The notes: generated by a model not told the origin, from the letters alone. DNA of 64,000 nucleotides from Ambrosia x helenae (GCA_030844895.1 CM061229.1:107134975-107198974), one strand, 5' to 3'; counted from the first letter of the stretch, positions 1 through 12,278 are shown. Translations and numbers: made by a program.

Positions 1-1266
1 ACAATGATAAAATTTACTGAAATGATTTTTAATCCCGAAAAATCATTTATTTTATATTTTTAATCAATTTTTGTTAGTTTTAGTCATAATTAAATCATAA
101 TAAATTCAATTTTTGATATTTTTGCACCAAAATTTTATACAATTTATTTCTGAATATTTAGAACAGAAATATGATTTTTAAAATAATAATTCTTTAATTT
201 TAGTATTTTTAAACATTAAAGTTAAATTTTGGCAATTTGTAATAAATAGATTTAATAATCTATTTTAAAGAAAATAATTTTATAAAAATTATTTTTATAC
301 TTCAAACACATTATTGTGATCATCCTAAATTCAAATTTTATAAAAAGACTTTCATTTATTTAATTATCAAATTTTCCCTTTATTTATTTAAACATTTTAT
401 TATAAATTCAACAATTGGTTATCCCCAAATCGAAACCCTAGAATATACTTATAGACTAGATAAACTTAGACTTATTTGTTGCCTTATACATAGGGTCATA
501 CTTGGCAATCTATTGGGCTACACTTATACTATTCCTCAATACCTAATACTATACCAATGTGAGTTTACGTAACCATGTTTATGCGATGCTTTATACTTGC
601 AACATTTTATTTAAGCAATTCAACATGTATGTCTAGTTGTAAACATTATTGCCTCATGAATTAGTCTACAACAGTTTCAACGAGTTTCAACATTACATAA
701 TCATTAGCTATGGCCAAGCCGGCGATATTCAATAATAGATCTATTGGATTGACAACCCCACCCGGATAACGCGTACCTCCTACATAGGTAGCGTGGGTGA
801 TTGTTATCATTCCAACATATTACTAAGGTGAACCGTAGATGACGGGATGGACCTAAACTAGTCGGAGGTTTGATTATGTCGATTCAACATATTATGCTAT
901 TCATGTAGACTTAAACTTACGATTGACATATGAATTGCTAGACTTTTATACTTAAACTATTTGCTTAACATGGATTATGTATTCTCACCAACTTCTAGTT
1001 GACCCCCCCCCCCCCATTTTTACAACTCAACAGGAAATAATGATGCATGAAGACTAGAGTATTTCCATGAAGAATAATTAGAAGTCTATGCTTGCTTGAT
1101 CTTTTGTGATGTATTAGATTTCCACATTTAAAACTCTTTATGTATTTCTATTTTTGGATATTTGCAATTTAAATTTATTTCAATTAAAATTTGGATTTCC
1201 ATGTGCTACTGTATACTCATTCTTACGTGACACCTCGATGTTTCCGCCATCGGTTGGGGTGTTACA
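1..1266 (+). repeat. 5' LTR of outer gypsy element (3' part only)
   Basis: Near-identical to 14178-15440 of the 3' LTR. It ends with the family's terminal block, ccgccatcggttggggtg followed by ttaca, directly before the primer binding site. Confidence 0.93.
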
Positions 1267-1269
1267 GAT

Positions 1270-1282
1270 TGGTATCAGAGCC
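1270..1282 (+). other. Primer binding site, initiator-Met tRNA type
   Basis: tggtatcagagcc lies 3 bases after the LTR end and is complementary to the 3' end of plant initiator methionine tRNA, the usual primer of plant Ty1 and many Ty3 elements. Confidence 0.9.
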
Positions 1283-1816
1283 TTGGTTATAGGGAATTAG
1301 GTTATTAGAAAATAATCTAGACTATAACCTTAGGGACTTAAACAGTACTTGCTTCTCTTACTTGTAACCCTAATTGCTTCCCTAATCCTATCCTTATCCT
1401 ATACCTTATATAACCCTAAACCTACATGTGACTACTCTTATTCGTCTGCTGCAATCTTGATCCACCATTAGATTAATAGGACAAAATCCTCAGGTTTAAC
1501 CTGAACCCCCTTGAGATCTTGTCGAAGTTCTAGATTTTAATAACGAACACGTGCAATCTGGAAGGGTGAACGCCTGTATTCTGAGTCTTCTGTCTAGGCT
1601 GGCATTGCGCATATATCCCAATCAGACGAGGGACCCGGATGCCTACCTGGGAATTCTCGGATGAGTGTTCACTTATAGGCTAAAGCATGTCTTCATATGT
1701 TATTAAAATTTAGAATCTTTGATAAGTCAACGTTTTGGTTTATTCGTTTTAATTAATGAATAAATGATTACATTCCTTATATAATCTCATTCATTTCATT
1801 GTGTCTATTACAGATC
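1283..1816 (+). other. Untranslated leader of outer element, conserved with inner element
   Basis: No credible ORF. The part from about 1476 to 1800 is almost identical to 5338-5690 of the inner element although their LTRs differ greatly. It contains the 13-base palindrome caggtttaacctg (1491-1503). Retention in an element without pol suggests cis-acting packaging or dimerisation signals (inference). Confidence 0.6.
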
Positions 1817-2557
1817 ATGCCTCCACGTCGCAGCACTCGCAACAGCAATGGTGAGAACCACGAAGAAGGTGGTGACAACCATAACCATGACCAAGGTCCT
1901 AACCACAACAACAATGGTTTCGATGCCCAACTGGCTGCAATCATTTCTCAACAAATGGCGCAGCAAAACGCAACTCTGGTTCCCAATTTACTAGCACAGG
2001 TCATCCAAATGAACGGCAACGGGAACGGTCACGGCAACGGGAACGGTAACGGGAACGGGAACGGCAATGGTAATGGAAATGGACCCCCAGCCTGCACCCT
2101 TAAGCATTTCAATTCTTGTAACCCTCCAAAGTTTAGTGGTGAAGAAGGAGCTACAGGACTCCTCTAATGGTTTGAGGGTATTGAGAATACCTTCATCAAC
2201 AGTGAATGCCCCGACAACTTCAAGGTTCGTTACGCCATGAGTGTTCTTCACAAACGAGCACTCACTTGGTGGAATGAAGAAAAGCGCACTCGTGGGGCCG
2301 AAGTTGCTCTTGCTATGACATGGAACCAAGTCAAGGAGGTCATGAAGGAAGAGTTTTGTCCTCGCAATGAGGTTAAGAAGCTTGAGGATGAGTTCCACAC
2401 CCTAGCTCAAGATAGTGGGGAAAACCTTGCCTACAACACCCGCTTTCACGAGCTTAGCTTATTGTTGCCTCACAAAGTCACTCCCTTGCCGGTAGCCATC
2501 GAGAAGTACATCGGTGGTCTGCCCATGCAAATCCAGGACACCGTTTGGGGAAGAAAT
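1817..2557 (+). pseudogene. Gag, N-terminal part (outer element), interrupted
   Basis: Start chosen at the ATG giving MPPRRSTRNSNGENHEE, which matches the start of the inner element's gag (MSPRRSTRN). An Asn/Gly tract encoded by an imperfect aacggg repeat lies around 2010-2080. The retrotransposon gag domain follows (WFEGIENTF, RALTWWNEEKRT, EFCPRNEVKKLEDEF, YIGGLP). A TAA at 2165-2167 sits where Gln is expected before WFEGIENTF, so one C-to-T change has created a stop. The frame reopens at once and runs to 2557, where the inner retrotransposon is inserted; gag resumes at 9030. Gag forms the virus-like particle in the cytoplasm. The copy cannot be translated as one product. Confidence 0.88.
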
Positions 2558-2666
2558 TGTAACATCACGCATTTATTAATTATACGTTACGCCAAGCCTT
2601 ATTATTATTATTTTGGACCTCAATACAATGATAATTATTCACATATATATATATATACATATATAG

Positions 2667-2702
<36 letters not shown>

Positions 2703-2716
2703 CAGTTATAATTTGT

Positions 2717-2757
<41 letters not shown>

Positions 2758-2897
2758 ACCTTCTTTAAGAACAGGTTTCCCACATCGGACCCAACCCCTC
2801 CAGCCCACAATCACCGGCCCAATCCCCGGCCCACTGGAACCCAGCCCAACATCCCTTCCCCTTTACCTTTATTTAAAAAAAAATGGTTTTTGTCTAT

Positions 2898-2950
2898 GCC
2901 GGGTATCGAACCGGACCACTTCCACACAGACACGAGCGCCTACACCACCT
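2898..2950 (-). promoter_or_regulatory. tRNA-like module (minus strand) in LTR
   Basis: On the minus strand a B box ggttcgatacc (plus 2902-2912) is preceded by a degenerate A box (tggtgtaggcg). The same position in the related LTRs has better A boxes (13198-13209 and 49998-50008). Confidence 0.5.
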
Positions 2951-3428
2951 CCTCCACATACACTTTTGTATCTGATTCAACTCTTATAAATATTTAATAT
3001 CACAATACCGCTGTTCCTTTTCCCTTCCCCTACGTCGAGCAACAGCAGCAGTATGTATGTATATGTTGAAAACATAAATTTACCATCTTTAATACTCTTT
3101 TGACTACAGTTACGTAAATTCCGGCCTATTATGACTAAGCTACACGCATTTTATCAATTAATCGTTGATCAATTAACCCAATACGCGTTTTGACATTTAA
3201 TAATGGTCAAATCTTACCATTTCGTCAATTCAGTAATTTAAACTATAAATTGATCTTTTGCGAGTCTTGGCAAATCGCTCATAACACTCTCTCCACCTCC
3301 AATTCTTTCTATTATACACTGATTATTGATTTTTTTTGCTCGTGGTTGACTTTTGCCTTGACCCGACTATCTACATCAATTATACACTGTGAGTCCTCTT
3401 TTATTGGTGGGGTTTATTCATCGGCATA

Positions 3429-3471
3429 CAGGCAACAATAGCCCTAACATTAATCGGGCTATAGTTGCCTG
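3429..3471 (+). other. LTR leader hairpin, nested element
   Basis: Arms 3429-3444 and 3456-3471 pair over 16 positions with one mismatch, around the 11-nt loop taacattaatc. It starts 185 bp after the TATA box. The same structure with other stem sequences occurs at 13669-13715 and 50506-50542. Confidence 0.8.
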
Positions 3472-3582
3472 AATCGTTCAATTGTAAATCTAGGGTTCAT
3501 CACGATTTAAATTGGGGATAAAACTGGATTAGCATATTGTATTTATTTATTTTAAATCAGAGGTTAACACAACCACCGGCCT

Positions 3583-3636
3583 AGGCCAAGTGGTTGTGAC
3601 TCTGGTCCTGTTCCGAGGTCACCCGGGTTCGAGTCC
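3583..3636 (+). promoter_or_regulatory. tRNA-like module with A and B boxes (plus strand) in LTR
   Basis: A-box-like aggccaagtgg (3583-3593) and a perfect B box ggttcgagtcc (3626-3636), as in pol III internal promoters. It is repeated at 7452-7505 in the other LTR. It is not a complete tRNA gene, since no full cloverleaf or acceptor stem is evident. Confidence 0.6.
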
Positions 3637-5160
3637 GGCTCTGACCGGTTTTTGTCCATTCTTTTCTTTTCCTTTTTTTTAAAAACAAACAATTAATTAT
3701 ATATATATATATATTAATCCTTTTAATCTTTTAAATTCTTTTTAAAATACCTAAACTATTTTATAAATTCTAAAAAAAATTATAATTGTTTAATCTGATA
3801 TAAAAGTGTTATTTACAATTTTTATTTTTCAGAAATTCTTTTATTTAATATTTATAATAATTAAATCATTTTTATACTATTATATTTATAAAAATCCATT
3901 ATTATATCAAAACAGTTTTATTAAATTCCCCAAAAACTACCCTAACTTTTTATAAAGATAAACTTTACTGAAATAATTTTTAATTCAGTAAAATCATTTA
4001 TTTTATATTTTTAATCAATTTTTGTTAGATTTAATCATAATTAAATCATATTAAATCCAATTTTCATCATTTTTGCACCAAAATTTTATACAAATTATTT
4101 TTAATCATTTAGAACAGAAATATGATTTTTAAAATTAGAATTCTTTAATTTTAGTATTTTTGAATATTAAAGTTAATAATTGGCTATTTATAAATAAATA
4201 GATTTAAAAATCTATTTAAAATGAAATAATTTTATAAAAATTATTTTATTGCTTCAAACACTTTAATATGCACACTCAAAATCCAAATTTTATAAAAAGA
4301 CTTTCTTTCATTAATTATCAAATTTTCTTTATTTAATTAACGTTTTTAAATTAAATTTAACAATTGATTATCCCCAAATCGAAACCCTAGGATACACATA
4401 TTAGTTACATAGACTTAGACTTATTATATATTACCTTATTATAGGGTGATATTTGGAATCATTTTGGGCAACACAATTATTACATCTTATTCAACAAGTT
4501 AACATTTGCTAAGGTGAGTTTACATAGCCCCTTTTCTCTATTTTCACTATTTTTGGGGTGAAACATGTTTAAACATTTTATACTATCATTTACTCATATT
4601 TACTTGTGATTCAAGTACATCATCATTCTATCATTTGACTGTAACAAAAAGACACAGTACAATCATTAACAATGATCAAGCCGCCTGTTTAGATTATAGC
4701 GCTATAGGTCTGACAAACCCATCCCACCCGCATAGACTCAGGGATGATCGATAACAGTAATAACATTTAACTAACTTGCGAGTTAGTCATCAGTCGACAC
4801 AAGGTTTGGTTGTACAAAGACGCATTGTTGCATGTCGGTATCATACTCTATCATCATACAACCCTGAGTGTTGTACAAACTATTGTTATCAACTATTTCT
4901 CAAAAACCTATGTAATTCTCACCAACTTTTGTTGACCCAAAATATTTTCAACTTAACATGTTTCAGGTTCTACTTGCTTGAAGATTTGCTTGAAGATATG
5001 TGCATAGTTTATTCAATTTGATGTACGAATTCTTGTAGAACAATTGTATGTAATTTATTTAAATCAATTAATGAAACTTATTATTTCTCCATGAGCTACT
5101 GAACAATCATTCAATACGTGGCACCCCGATGTTTCCGCCATCGGTTGGGGTGTTACAGAT

Positions 5161-5173
5161 TGGTATCAGAGCC
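5161..5173 (+). other. Primer binding site of nested element
   Basis: tggtatcagagcc, 3 bases after the 5' LTR, identical to the outer element's site. Confidence 0.9.
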
Positions 5174-5699
5174 ATGGTTATAGGGAATTAGGTTATTAGA
5201 AAAATAATCTAGTCTATAACCATAGGATTTAACAAGTACATGCTTCCTTTACTTGCTAATCTCTATCTCCTACTTCTTATCCCTACTTTCATTCCTACAA
5301 GAAGGTTGCTCTCCATCAGTGGATCTACTCTTAGACTAATAAGACAAAATCCTCAGGTTTAACCTGAACCCCCCTTGAGATCTCGTCGAAGTTCTAGATC
5401 TTAATAACGAACACGTGCAATCTGGAAGGGTGAACGCCTGTATTCTGAGTCTTCTGTCTAGGCTGGCATTGCGCATATATCCCAATCAGACGAGGGACCC
5501 GGATGCCTACCTGGGAATTCTCGGGATGAGTGTTCACTTATAGGCTAAAGCATGTCTTCATATGTTATTAGAATCTGGAGTTTTTGATAAGTCAACGTTT
5601 TCGTTTATTCGTTTTAATTAATGAATAAATGATTACATTCCTTATATCACCTCATTCATTTCATGCCACATTGAACTTTCATTGTGTCCCTTACGGATC

Positions 5700-5897
5700 A
5701 TGTCTCCACGTCGTAGCACTCGCAATAACAGTGGTGAAAACCAAGAGGAAAGTAACAACAACCACAACACCAATCACAACAACAACAAAAACAACAAAGG
5801 TATTGATGCCCAACTGACTGCAATTATTCACAACCCTGGTAGTTATGCTATGAATGTGGAAACCCAAATCACTTCCGTAACCGATGCCCTAAACTAA
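5700..5897 (+). pseudogene. Truncated gag remnant of nested element (65 aa)
   Basis: The ATG is in the same context as the outer gag start and gives MSPRRSTRNNSGENQEE, an Asn/His-rich stretch and GIDAQLTAII. This matches only the first 50 or so residues of the outer gag (GFDAQLAAII). It then runs into an unrelated tail and stops before the capsid domain. Particle formation would have to come from a helper element. Whether the short peptide is made is unknown. Confidence 0.75.
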
Positions 5898-6386
5898 ACA
5901 GAGATCAAGACCCTCCAGCTACTTAACAACAAGTCCCACCATTTGAATGTTGTTTGCTTTTAATTCTTTGTATTGACACTTTATGGATTCAAGTAATAAA
6001 TTCAAGTATTATCATAACATCTGTGTGCATGCTTGCTTTAATGTGAACTAATTGCTATATCTATGATCATACTTGCTTACTTGTACAACAGTTAGTTGAC
6101 TACCAAACAACCTACTTAACGATTGGTAAAGGTCATCATGTCTTTCCAACAGTCGGGAGAGGCCCTACCACCTGCTCAACGACTGGTGGAGACTATCAGA
6201 CCTGCTCAACAATCGGAGAGTCATAGAAGGACGCAAAACCCTAATGTAAGGTAAATTAGTGATTACGGTCCGGAACGTAATCGTGAATTTACAGGTACAT
6301 TAAGGTAGTGTGAAATCTTATCAAGGTTTTCGGTAGTTAACCAATTATAGGACTAGTGTTTCTCTTAACTTCGGGACGAAGTTCCT
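5898..6386 (+). other. Non-coding 3' internal region of nested element
   Basis: No ORF of note. It contains three spaced imperfect copies of a motif like ctgctcaacgactggtgga (about 6114-6225). Its last bases, cttcgggacgaagttcctaa, match the end of the outer pol region. It replaces all of pol. Confidence 0.6.
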
Positions 6387-6401
6387 AAAAGTAGGGGAGA
6401 C
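6387..6401 (+). other. Polypurine tract of nested element
   Basis: aaaagtaggggagac directly precedes the 3' LTR; identical to the outer element's tract at 12953-12967. Confidence 0.85.
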
Positions 6402-6512
6402 TGTAACATCACGCATTTATTAATTATACGTTACGCCAAGCCTTATTATTATTATTTTGGACCTCAATACAATGATAATTATTCACATATATATATATAT
6501 ATACATATATAG

Positions 6513-6554
<42 letters not shown>

Positions 6555-6583
6555 TATAATAATAATAATCAGTTATAATTTGT

Positions 6584-6625
<42 letters not shown>

Positions 6626-9024
6626 ACCTTCTTTAAGAACAGGTTTCCCACATCGGACCCAACCCCTCCAGCCCACAATCACCGGCCCAATCCCCGGCCC
6701 ACTGGAACCCAGCCCAACATCCCTTCCCCTTTACCTTTATTTAAAAAAAAAATGGTTTTTGTCTATGCCGGGTATCGAACCGGACCACTTCCACACACAC
6801 ACGAGCGCCTACACCACCTCCTCCACATACACTTTTGTATCTGATTCAACTCTTATAAATATTTAATATCACAATACCGCTGTTCCTTTTCCCTTCCCCT
6901 ACGTCGAGCAACAGCAGCAGTATGTATGTATATGTTGAAAACATAAATTTACCATCTTTAATACTCTTTTGACTACAGTTACGTAAATTCCGGCCTATTA
7001 TGACTAAGCTACACGCATTTTATCAATTAATCGTTGATCAATTAACCCAATACGCGTTTTGACATTTAATAATGGTCAAATCTTACCATTTCGTCAATTC
7101 AGTAATTTAAACTATAAATTGATCTTTTGCGAGTCTTGGCAAATCGCTCATAACACTCTCTCCACCTCCAATTCTTTCTATTATACACTGATTATTGATT
7201 TTTTTTGCTCGTGGTTGACTTTTGCCTTGACCCGACTATCTACATCAATTATACACTGTGAGTCCTCTTTTATTGGTGGGGTTTATTCATCGGCATACAG
7301 GCAACAATAGCCCTAACATTAATCGGGCTATAGTTGCCTGAATCGTTCAATTGTAAATCTAGGGTTCATCACGATTTAAATTGGGGATAAAACTGGATTA
7401 GCATATTGTATTTATTTATTTTAAATCAGAGGTTAACACAACCACCGGCCTAGGCCAAGTGGTTGTGACTCTGGTCCTGTTCCGAGGTCACCCGGGTTCG
7501 AGTCCGGCTCTGACCGGTTTTTGTCCATTCTTTTCTTTTCCTTTTTTTTAAAAACAAACAATTAATTATATATATATATATTAATCCTTTTAATCTTTTA
7601 AATTCTTTTTAAAATACCTAAACTATTTTATAAATTCTAAAAAAAATTATAATTGTTTAATCTGATATAAAAGTGTTATTTACAATTTTTATTTTTCAGA
7701 AATTCTTTTATTTAATATTTATAATAATTAAATCATTTTTATACTATTATATTTATAAAAATCCATTATTATATCAAAACAGTTTTATTAAATTCCCCAA
7801 AAATTACCCTAACTTTTTATAAAGATAAACTTTACTGAAATAATTTTTAATTCAGTAAAATCATTTATTTTATATTTTTAATCAATTTTTGTTAGATTTA
7901 ATCATAATTAAATCATATTAAATCCAATTTTCATCATTTTTGCACCAAAATTTTATACAAATTATTTTTAATCATTTAGAACAGAAATATGATTTTTAAA
8001 ATTAGAATTCTTTAATTTTAGTATTTTTGAATATTAAAGTTAATAATTGGCTATTTATAAATAAATAGATTTAAAAATCTATTTAAAATGAAATAATTTT
8101 ATAAAAATTATTTTATTGCTTCAAACACTTTAATATGCACACTCAAAATCCAAATTTTATAAAAAGACTTTCTTTCATTAATTATCAAATTTTCTTTATT
8201 TAATTAACGTTTTTAAATTAAATTTAACAATTGATTATCCCCAAATCGAAACCCTAGGATACACATATTAGTTACATAGACTTAGACTTATTATATATTA
8301 CCTTATTATAGGGTGATATTTGGAATCATTTTGGGCAACACAATTATTACATCTTATTCAACAAGTTAACATTTGCTAAGGTGAGTTTACATAGCCCCTT
8401 TTCTCTATTTTCACTATTTTTGGGGTGAAACATGTTTAAACATTTTATACTATCATTTACTCATATTTACTTGTGATTCAAGTACATCATCATTCTATCA
8501 TTTGACTGTAACAAAAAGACACAGTACAATCATTAACAATGATCAAGCCGCCTGTTTAGATTATAGCGCTATAGGTCTGACAAACCCATCCCACCCGCAT
8601 AGACTCAGGGATGATCGATAACAGTAATAACATTTAACTAACTTGCGAGTTAGTCATCAGTCGACACAAGGTTTGGTTGTACAAAGACGCATTGTTGCAT
8701 GTCGGTATCATACTCTATCATCATACAACCCTGAGTGTTGTACAAACTATTGTTATCAACTATTTCTCAAAAACCTATGTAATTCTCACCAACTTTTGTT
8801 GACCCAAAATATTTTCAACTTAACATGTTTCAGGTTCTACTTGCTTGAAGATTTGCTTGAAGATATGTGCATAGTTTATTCAATTTGATGTACGAATTCT
8901 TGTAGAACAATTGTATGTAATTTATTTAAATCAATTAATGAAACTTATTATTTCTCCATGAGCTACTGAACAATCATTCAATACGTGGCACCCCGATGTT
9001 TCCGCCATCGGTTGGGGTGTTACA
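6402..9024 (+). repeat. 3' LTR of nested element
   Basis: 2623 bp, nearly identical to 2558-5157. By eye only a couple of substitutions plus length changes in the A and ATA tracts. Hairpin at 7298-7340; A/B-box module at 7452-7505. Confidence 0.93.
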
Positions 9025-9029
9025 GAAAT

Positions 9030-10066
9030 CCTGCAACTTGGAAGAGGCCAAGCGTCTAGCGGCCACTCTTACTGATAATCACGTGAAGAACGGTACTCTC
9101 TTCCGCAAGGGCACTAAGAAGACGGTTGCCAAAGACACTCCAAGGCCCGCAATTGAAGTCAAGCCTGAGACCTCAAGCAACAAAAAGCGTAAGGCTAGAA
9201 ACTACATGGTTGCTGCTACTCCACCTGCTGCCCGAAACCCAGCCAAGAAGCCATATGGTGGGACTCACTCCCTTTGCAACACTTGTCAATACCATCATCT
9301 TCCTAGTCGACCGTGCCGCCAGTGTAATAACTGTAAGCGGTATGGACACTACACCAACGCCTGCCAAGCCCCTGCTGCCCAAAACAACCAAAACAACCAA
9401 AACAACCCAGCCAGAAACAACCCGGCTCCCAACCAACAAAACAACAGGCCTGCTCGTGGTCAATGCTACGAGTGTGGCAGCCCTGATCACTACATCAACA
9501 ATTGCCCCAATCGTAACCAGAACCAAAACCGCAACCAAAACCAGAACCGCAACCAGAACCAAGGTGCTCGAGGTCGCGCCTACAATCTCAATGCTAACCA
9601 GGCTCGTGACAACAACGAAGTGGTGAATGGTACGTTCCTCATTAATAACCACTATGCATCCATATTATTTGATTCGGGAGCTGATAAGTCATTTGTGTCA
9701 CTGAAGTTTGAACCTTTACTTAACTCACCCCATACTAATCTAGAGGAACCTTTAGTGGTAGAGGTAGCTAACGGGAAGTCTATTTCGATCGACTCTATTA
9801 TTCATAACTGCTTGTTGAACCTCGACGATCATACCTTCTCTATCGATCTCATCCCCATGCATCTTGGAAGTTTTGATGTTATAGTAGGCATGGACTGGTT
9901 GTCAACTCATCGTGCCGAAATTCTGTGCTTCGAGAAAGTCATACGCATTTCTCTCGAATCTGGTGAGATTTTGAAGATCTATGGTGAGAAACCCTGTGGC
10001 GAGCTTAAGCTTATGTCTTGTACTACTGCCCAAAAGTACTTACGAAAGGGTATACAGCCTTCTTAG
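9030..10066 (+). pseudogene. Gag C-terminus, zinc knuckles and protease (outer element)
   Basis: Continuation of gag after the nested element. EEAKRLAATLTDNHVKNGT is followed by two CCHC zinc knuckles (CNNCKRYGHYTNAC and CYECGSPDHYINNC), an Asn/Gln/Arg-rich linker and a retropepsin domain with active site DSGADKSFV and the later motif VIVGMDWL. The open frame beginning ATG at 8996 is an artefact of fusion to the nested LTR end. A 1-base loss in the T run near 9038 shifts gag relative to the upstream part, and a second near 10047 ends this frame at 10066. The protease would cleave Gag-Pol in the particle. Confidence 0.88.
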
Positions 10067-12278
10067 CTAACGTGATAGAGAAGAAGGACAAAGGCAAAAG
10101 TATCCAAGACATTCCTATTATTCGAGACTATCCTGAAGTCTTCCCAGAGGATTTACCTGGTTGCCTCCTGCTCGACAAGTGGAATTTAGAATTGATCTTG
10201 TCCCTGGTGCTAATCCTGTCACCAAAGCTCCTTATCGTCTTGCACCCTCAGAGATGCAAGAACTTGCCAGTCAATTACAGGAACTTTCTGATAAAGGGTT
10301 CATTCGCCCTAGTTCTTCTCCATGGGGAGCCCCTGTCTTGTTCGTTAAAAAGAAGGATGGTTCTCTTAGAATGTGTATTGACTACCGTGAACTCAACAAA
10401 CTCACCATCAAGAATCATTATCCACTGCCTAGGATTGACGATCTCTTCGATCAACTTCAAGGAGCAACCCACTTCTCGAAAATTGATCTCCGTTCTGGTT
10501 ATCATCAGCTTAGAGTCCACGATGAAGATATTCCCAAGACAGCTTTTCGCACACGTTATGGTCACTACGAATTCATGGTTATGCCTTTTGGATTGACCAA
10601 TGCTCCCGCAGTGTTTATGGATTTGATGAACCGGGTTTGTAGACCCTATCTCGACAAATTCGTGATCGTTTTCATCGATGATATTTTGATTTACTCTAAA
10701 TCAAAATCCGATCACGAGCAACATCTTCACTCCATCTTGGGTCTCCTAAAGAAAGAACAACTGTATGCCAAGTTCTCGAAATGTGAATTTTGGCTTAAGG
10801 AAGTTCAATTTTTGGGACATGTCATTGATATGAACGGGATTCCTGTTGATCCCGCAAAGATCGAAGCTGTGAAAAATTGGAGTGTTCCTCAAACTCCAAC
10901 TGAAGTTCGTTCTTTCCTTGGTTTGGCTGGTTATTATCGTCGATTCATCGCCAATTTCTCCAAGATCGTTGTTCCTCTCACTACCTTAACTCACAAGGGT
11001 AAACCCTATGAGTGGGGACCAAAGCAAGAGGAAGCATTTGAAACTCTTAAGCTGAAACTCTGTGAAGCTCCTATCTTGTCTCTACTTGATGGTAATGATG
11101 ATTTCGTGGTCAACTGTGATGCATCGAACCAAGGTCTTGGTTGTGTTCTCATGCAACGAGGAAAGGTTATTGCTTATGCGTCTCGACAACTCAAGACTCA
11201 CGAAAAGAATTATACCACCCATGATCTTGAATTGGGCGCTGTTGTCTTTGCTCTCAAGATTTGGAGACATTATCTTTATGGGACCAAATGTGTGGTGTTC
11301 ACGGACCACAAAAGTCTCCAACATGTCTTCGACCAAAAGAATCTTAACATGAGGCAACGACGTTGGGTTGAATTACTTAACGACTACGATTGCGAAATTC
11401 GCTACCATCCTGGCAAGGCGAATGTTGTGGCTGACGCACTTAGTCGTAAAGAGCGTATCAAACTCCAATGTGCGAGAGTTCGTACTGATCTTCAAGATCG
11501 CATTCTCCAGGCTCAACACACCTCAGTCACCCAAGGTAACATGTACGATGAAATGTCTTGTGGTGCTGAGACTCAACTTGAAACCAAACCCGATGGTCTT
11601 CTCTATTTTCTTAATCGGCTGTGGATTCCCGACCGTGATGATCATCGTACTTTTCTCATGAATGAGGCTCATAAGTCTCGTTATTCTATTCATCCTGGAG
11701 CTGACAAGATGTACCATGATCTTCGTTATTCTTATTGGTGGCCTGGTATGAAGAAAGACATTGCTCTTTTCGTTGCAAAATGCCTCACTTGTTCCAAGGT
11801 CAAGGCTGAACATCAACGACCATCTGGTATGCTTGAACAACCAGAGATTCCTGTATGGAAATGGGAGAGCATAGCTATGGATTTCATCACCAAACTCCCT
11901 CGTACACCTAAAGGTTTTGACAGTATTTGGGTAATCGTCGATCGTTTGACCAAGTCAGCCCACTTCTTACCCATTCGTGAGAAGTATTCTGTGGAAAGGT
12001 TGGCAAAGATGTACGTAAGTGAAATCGTATGTCGTCATGGTATACCTCTGGACATTATTTCTGATCGCGATGGTCGTGTCACCTCTCACTTTTGGGATTC
12101 TCTACAAGATGCTTTGGGTACCAAGTTGAACCTGAGTACTGCTTATCACCCTCAAACAGATGGTCAGACTGAACGGACCATCCAGACACTTGAGGATATG
12201 CTTAGGGCATGTATCATCGATTTTGGTGGCGCATGGGATTCTCATCTTCCTTTGGTTGAGTTTTTCATACAACAATAG
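10048..12278 (+). pseudogene. Pol: reverse transcriptase, RNase H, integrase (outer element)
   Basis: After the frameshift near 10047 the frame reads GYTAFLANVIEKKDKGK to DYPEVFPEDLPG, then a further 1-base loss near 10160 leads into a 2.1-kb open frame. RT motifs include LRMCIDYRELN, PLPRIDDLFDQL, FSKIDLRSGYHQ, VMPFGLTNAPA and VFIDDILIYS, the last being the catalytic Asp pair. RNase H shows NCDASNQGLG and HDLELGAVV. Integrase shows the HHCC region (HPGADKMYHDL, CLTCSKVKAEHQ), the first Asp in MDFITKLP, the second in ISDRDGR and Glu in DGQTERTIQTLE. An extra T in a T run near 12260 breaks the frame. Three of the breaks are 1-base length changes in short T runs, so they could be sequencing or assembly errors. 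Confidence 0.92.

Larger units (their letters stand above)
2558..5157 (+). repeat. 5' LTR of nested element
   Basis: 2600 bp, TGTAACA...TGTTACA. It contains a poly-A run (about 2722-2755), an ATA microsatellite, a minus-strand tRNA-like module (about 2898-2950), TATA box tataaat at 3244, a hairpin (3429-3471), a plus-strand tRNA-like module (3583-3636) and the terminal hairpin (5122-5152). ORFs inside it are duplicated exactly in the other LTR and are not genes. Confidence 0.93.
2558..9024 (+). mobile_element. Non-autonomous gypsy element nested in the outer gag
   Basis: LTR-internal-LTR structure: 2558-5157, 5158-6401, 6402-9024. It is flanked by a perfect 5-bp target duplication gaaat (2553-2557 and 9025-9029). 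The internal region is only 1244 bp and holds a primer site, the conserved leader, a 65-codon gag remnant, about 500 bp without ORFs, and a polypurine tract; there is no protease, RT or integrase. Primer site, leader, polypurine tract and LTR ends match the outer element's family, so it presumably moves with that family's proteins (inference). The two LTRs are almost identical apart from repeat-tract lengths, making this the youngest insertion here. Confidence 0.93.

Noticed and set aside
3190..3441. 83-codon ORF (repeated exactly at 7059-7310) as a gene
   Set aside because: Lies wholly within the two copies of one LTR, has no protein family features and spans the TATA box region and hairpin.
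3570..3645. Functional tRNA gene
   Set aside because: A and B boxes are present but no acceptor stem or full cloverleaf could be drawn, and the same module recurs in unrelated LTRs.
4776..5021. 81-codon ORF (repeated at 8643-8888)
   Set aside because: Duplicated only because the LTR is; low coding character.
6500..6625. CRISPR-like or other regular repeat array
   Set aside because: Only ATA and A microsatellites; no spaced repeats anywhere in the window, and the DNA is plant nuclear.
9126..9652. ORFs in other frames over the gag zinc-knuckle region
   Set aside because: Shadow frames of the Asn/Gln-rich gag linker.
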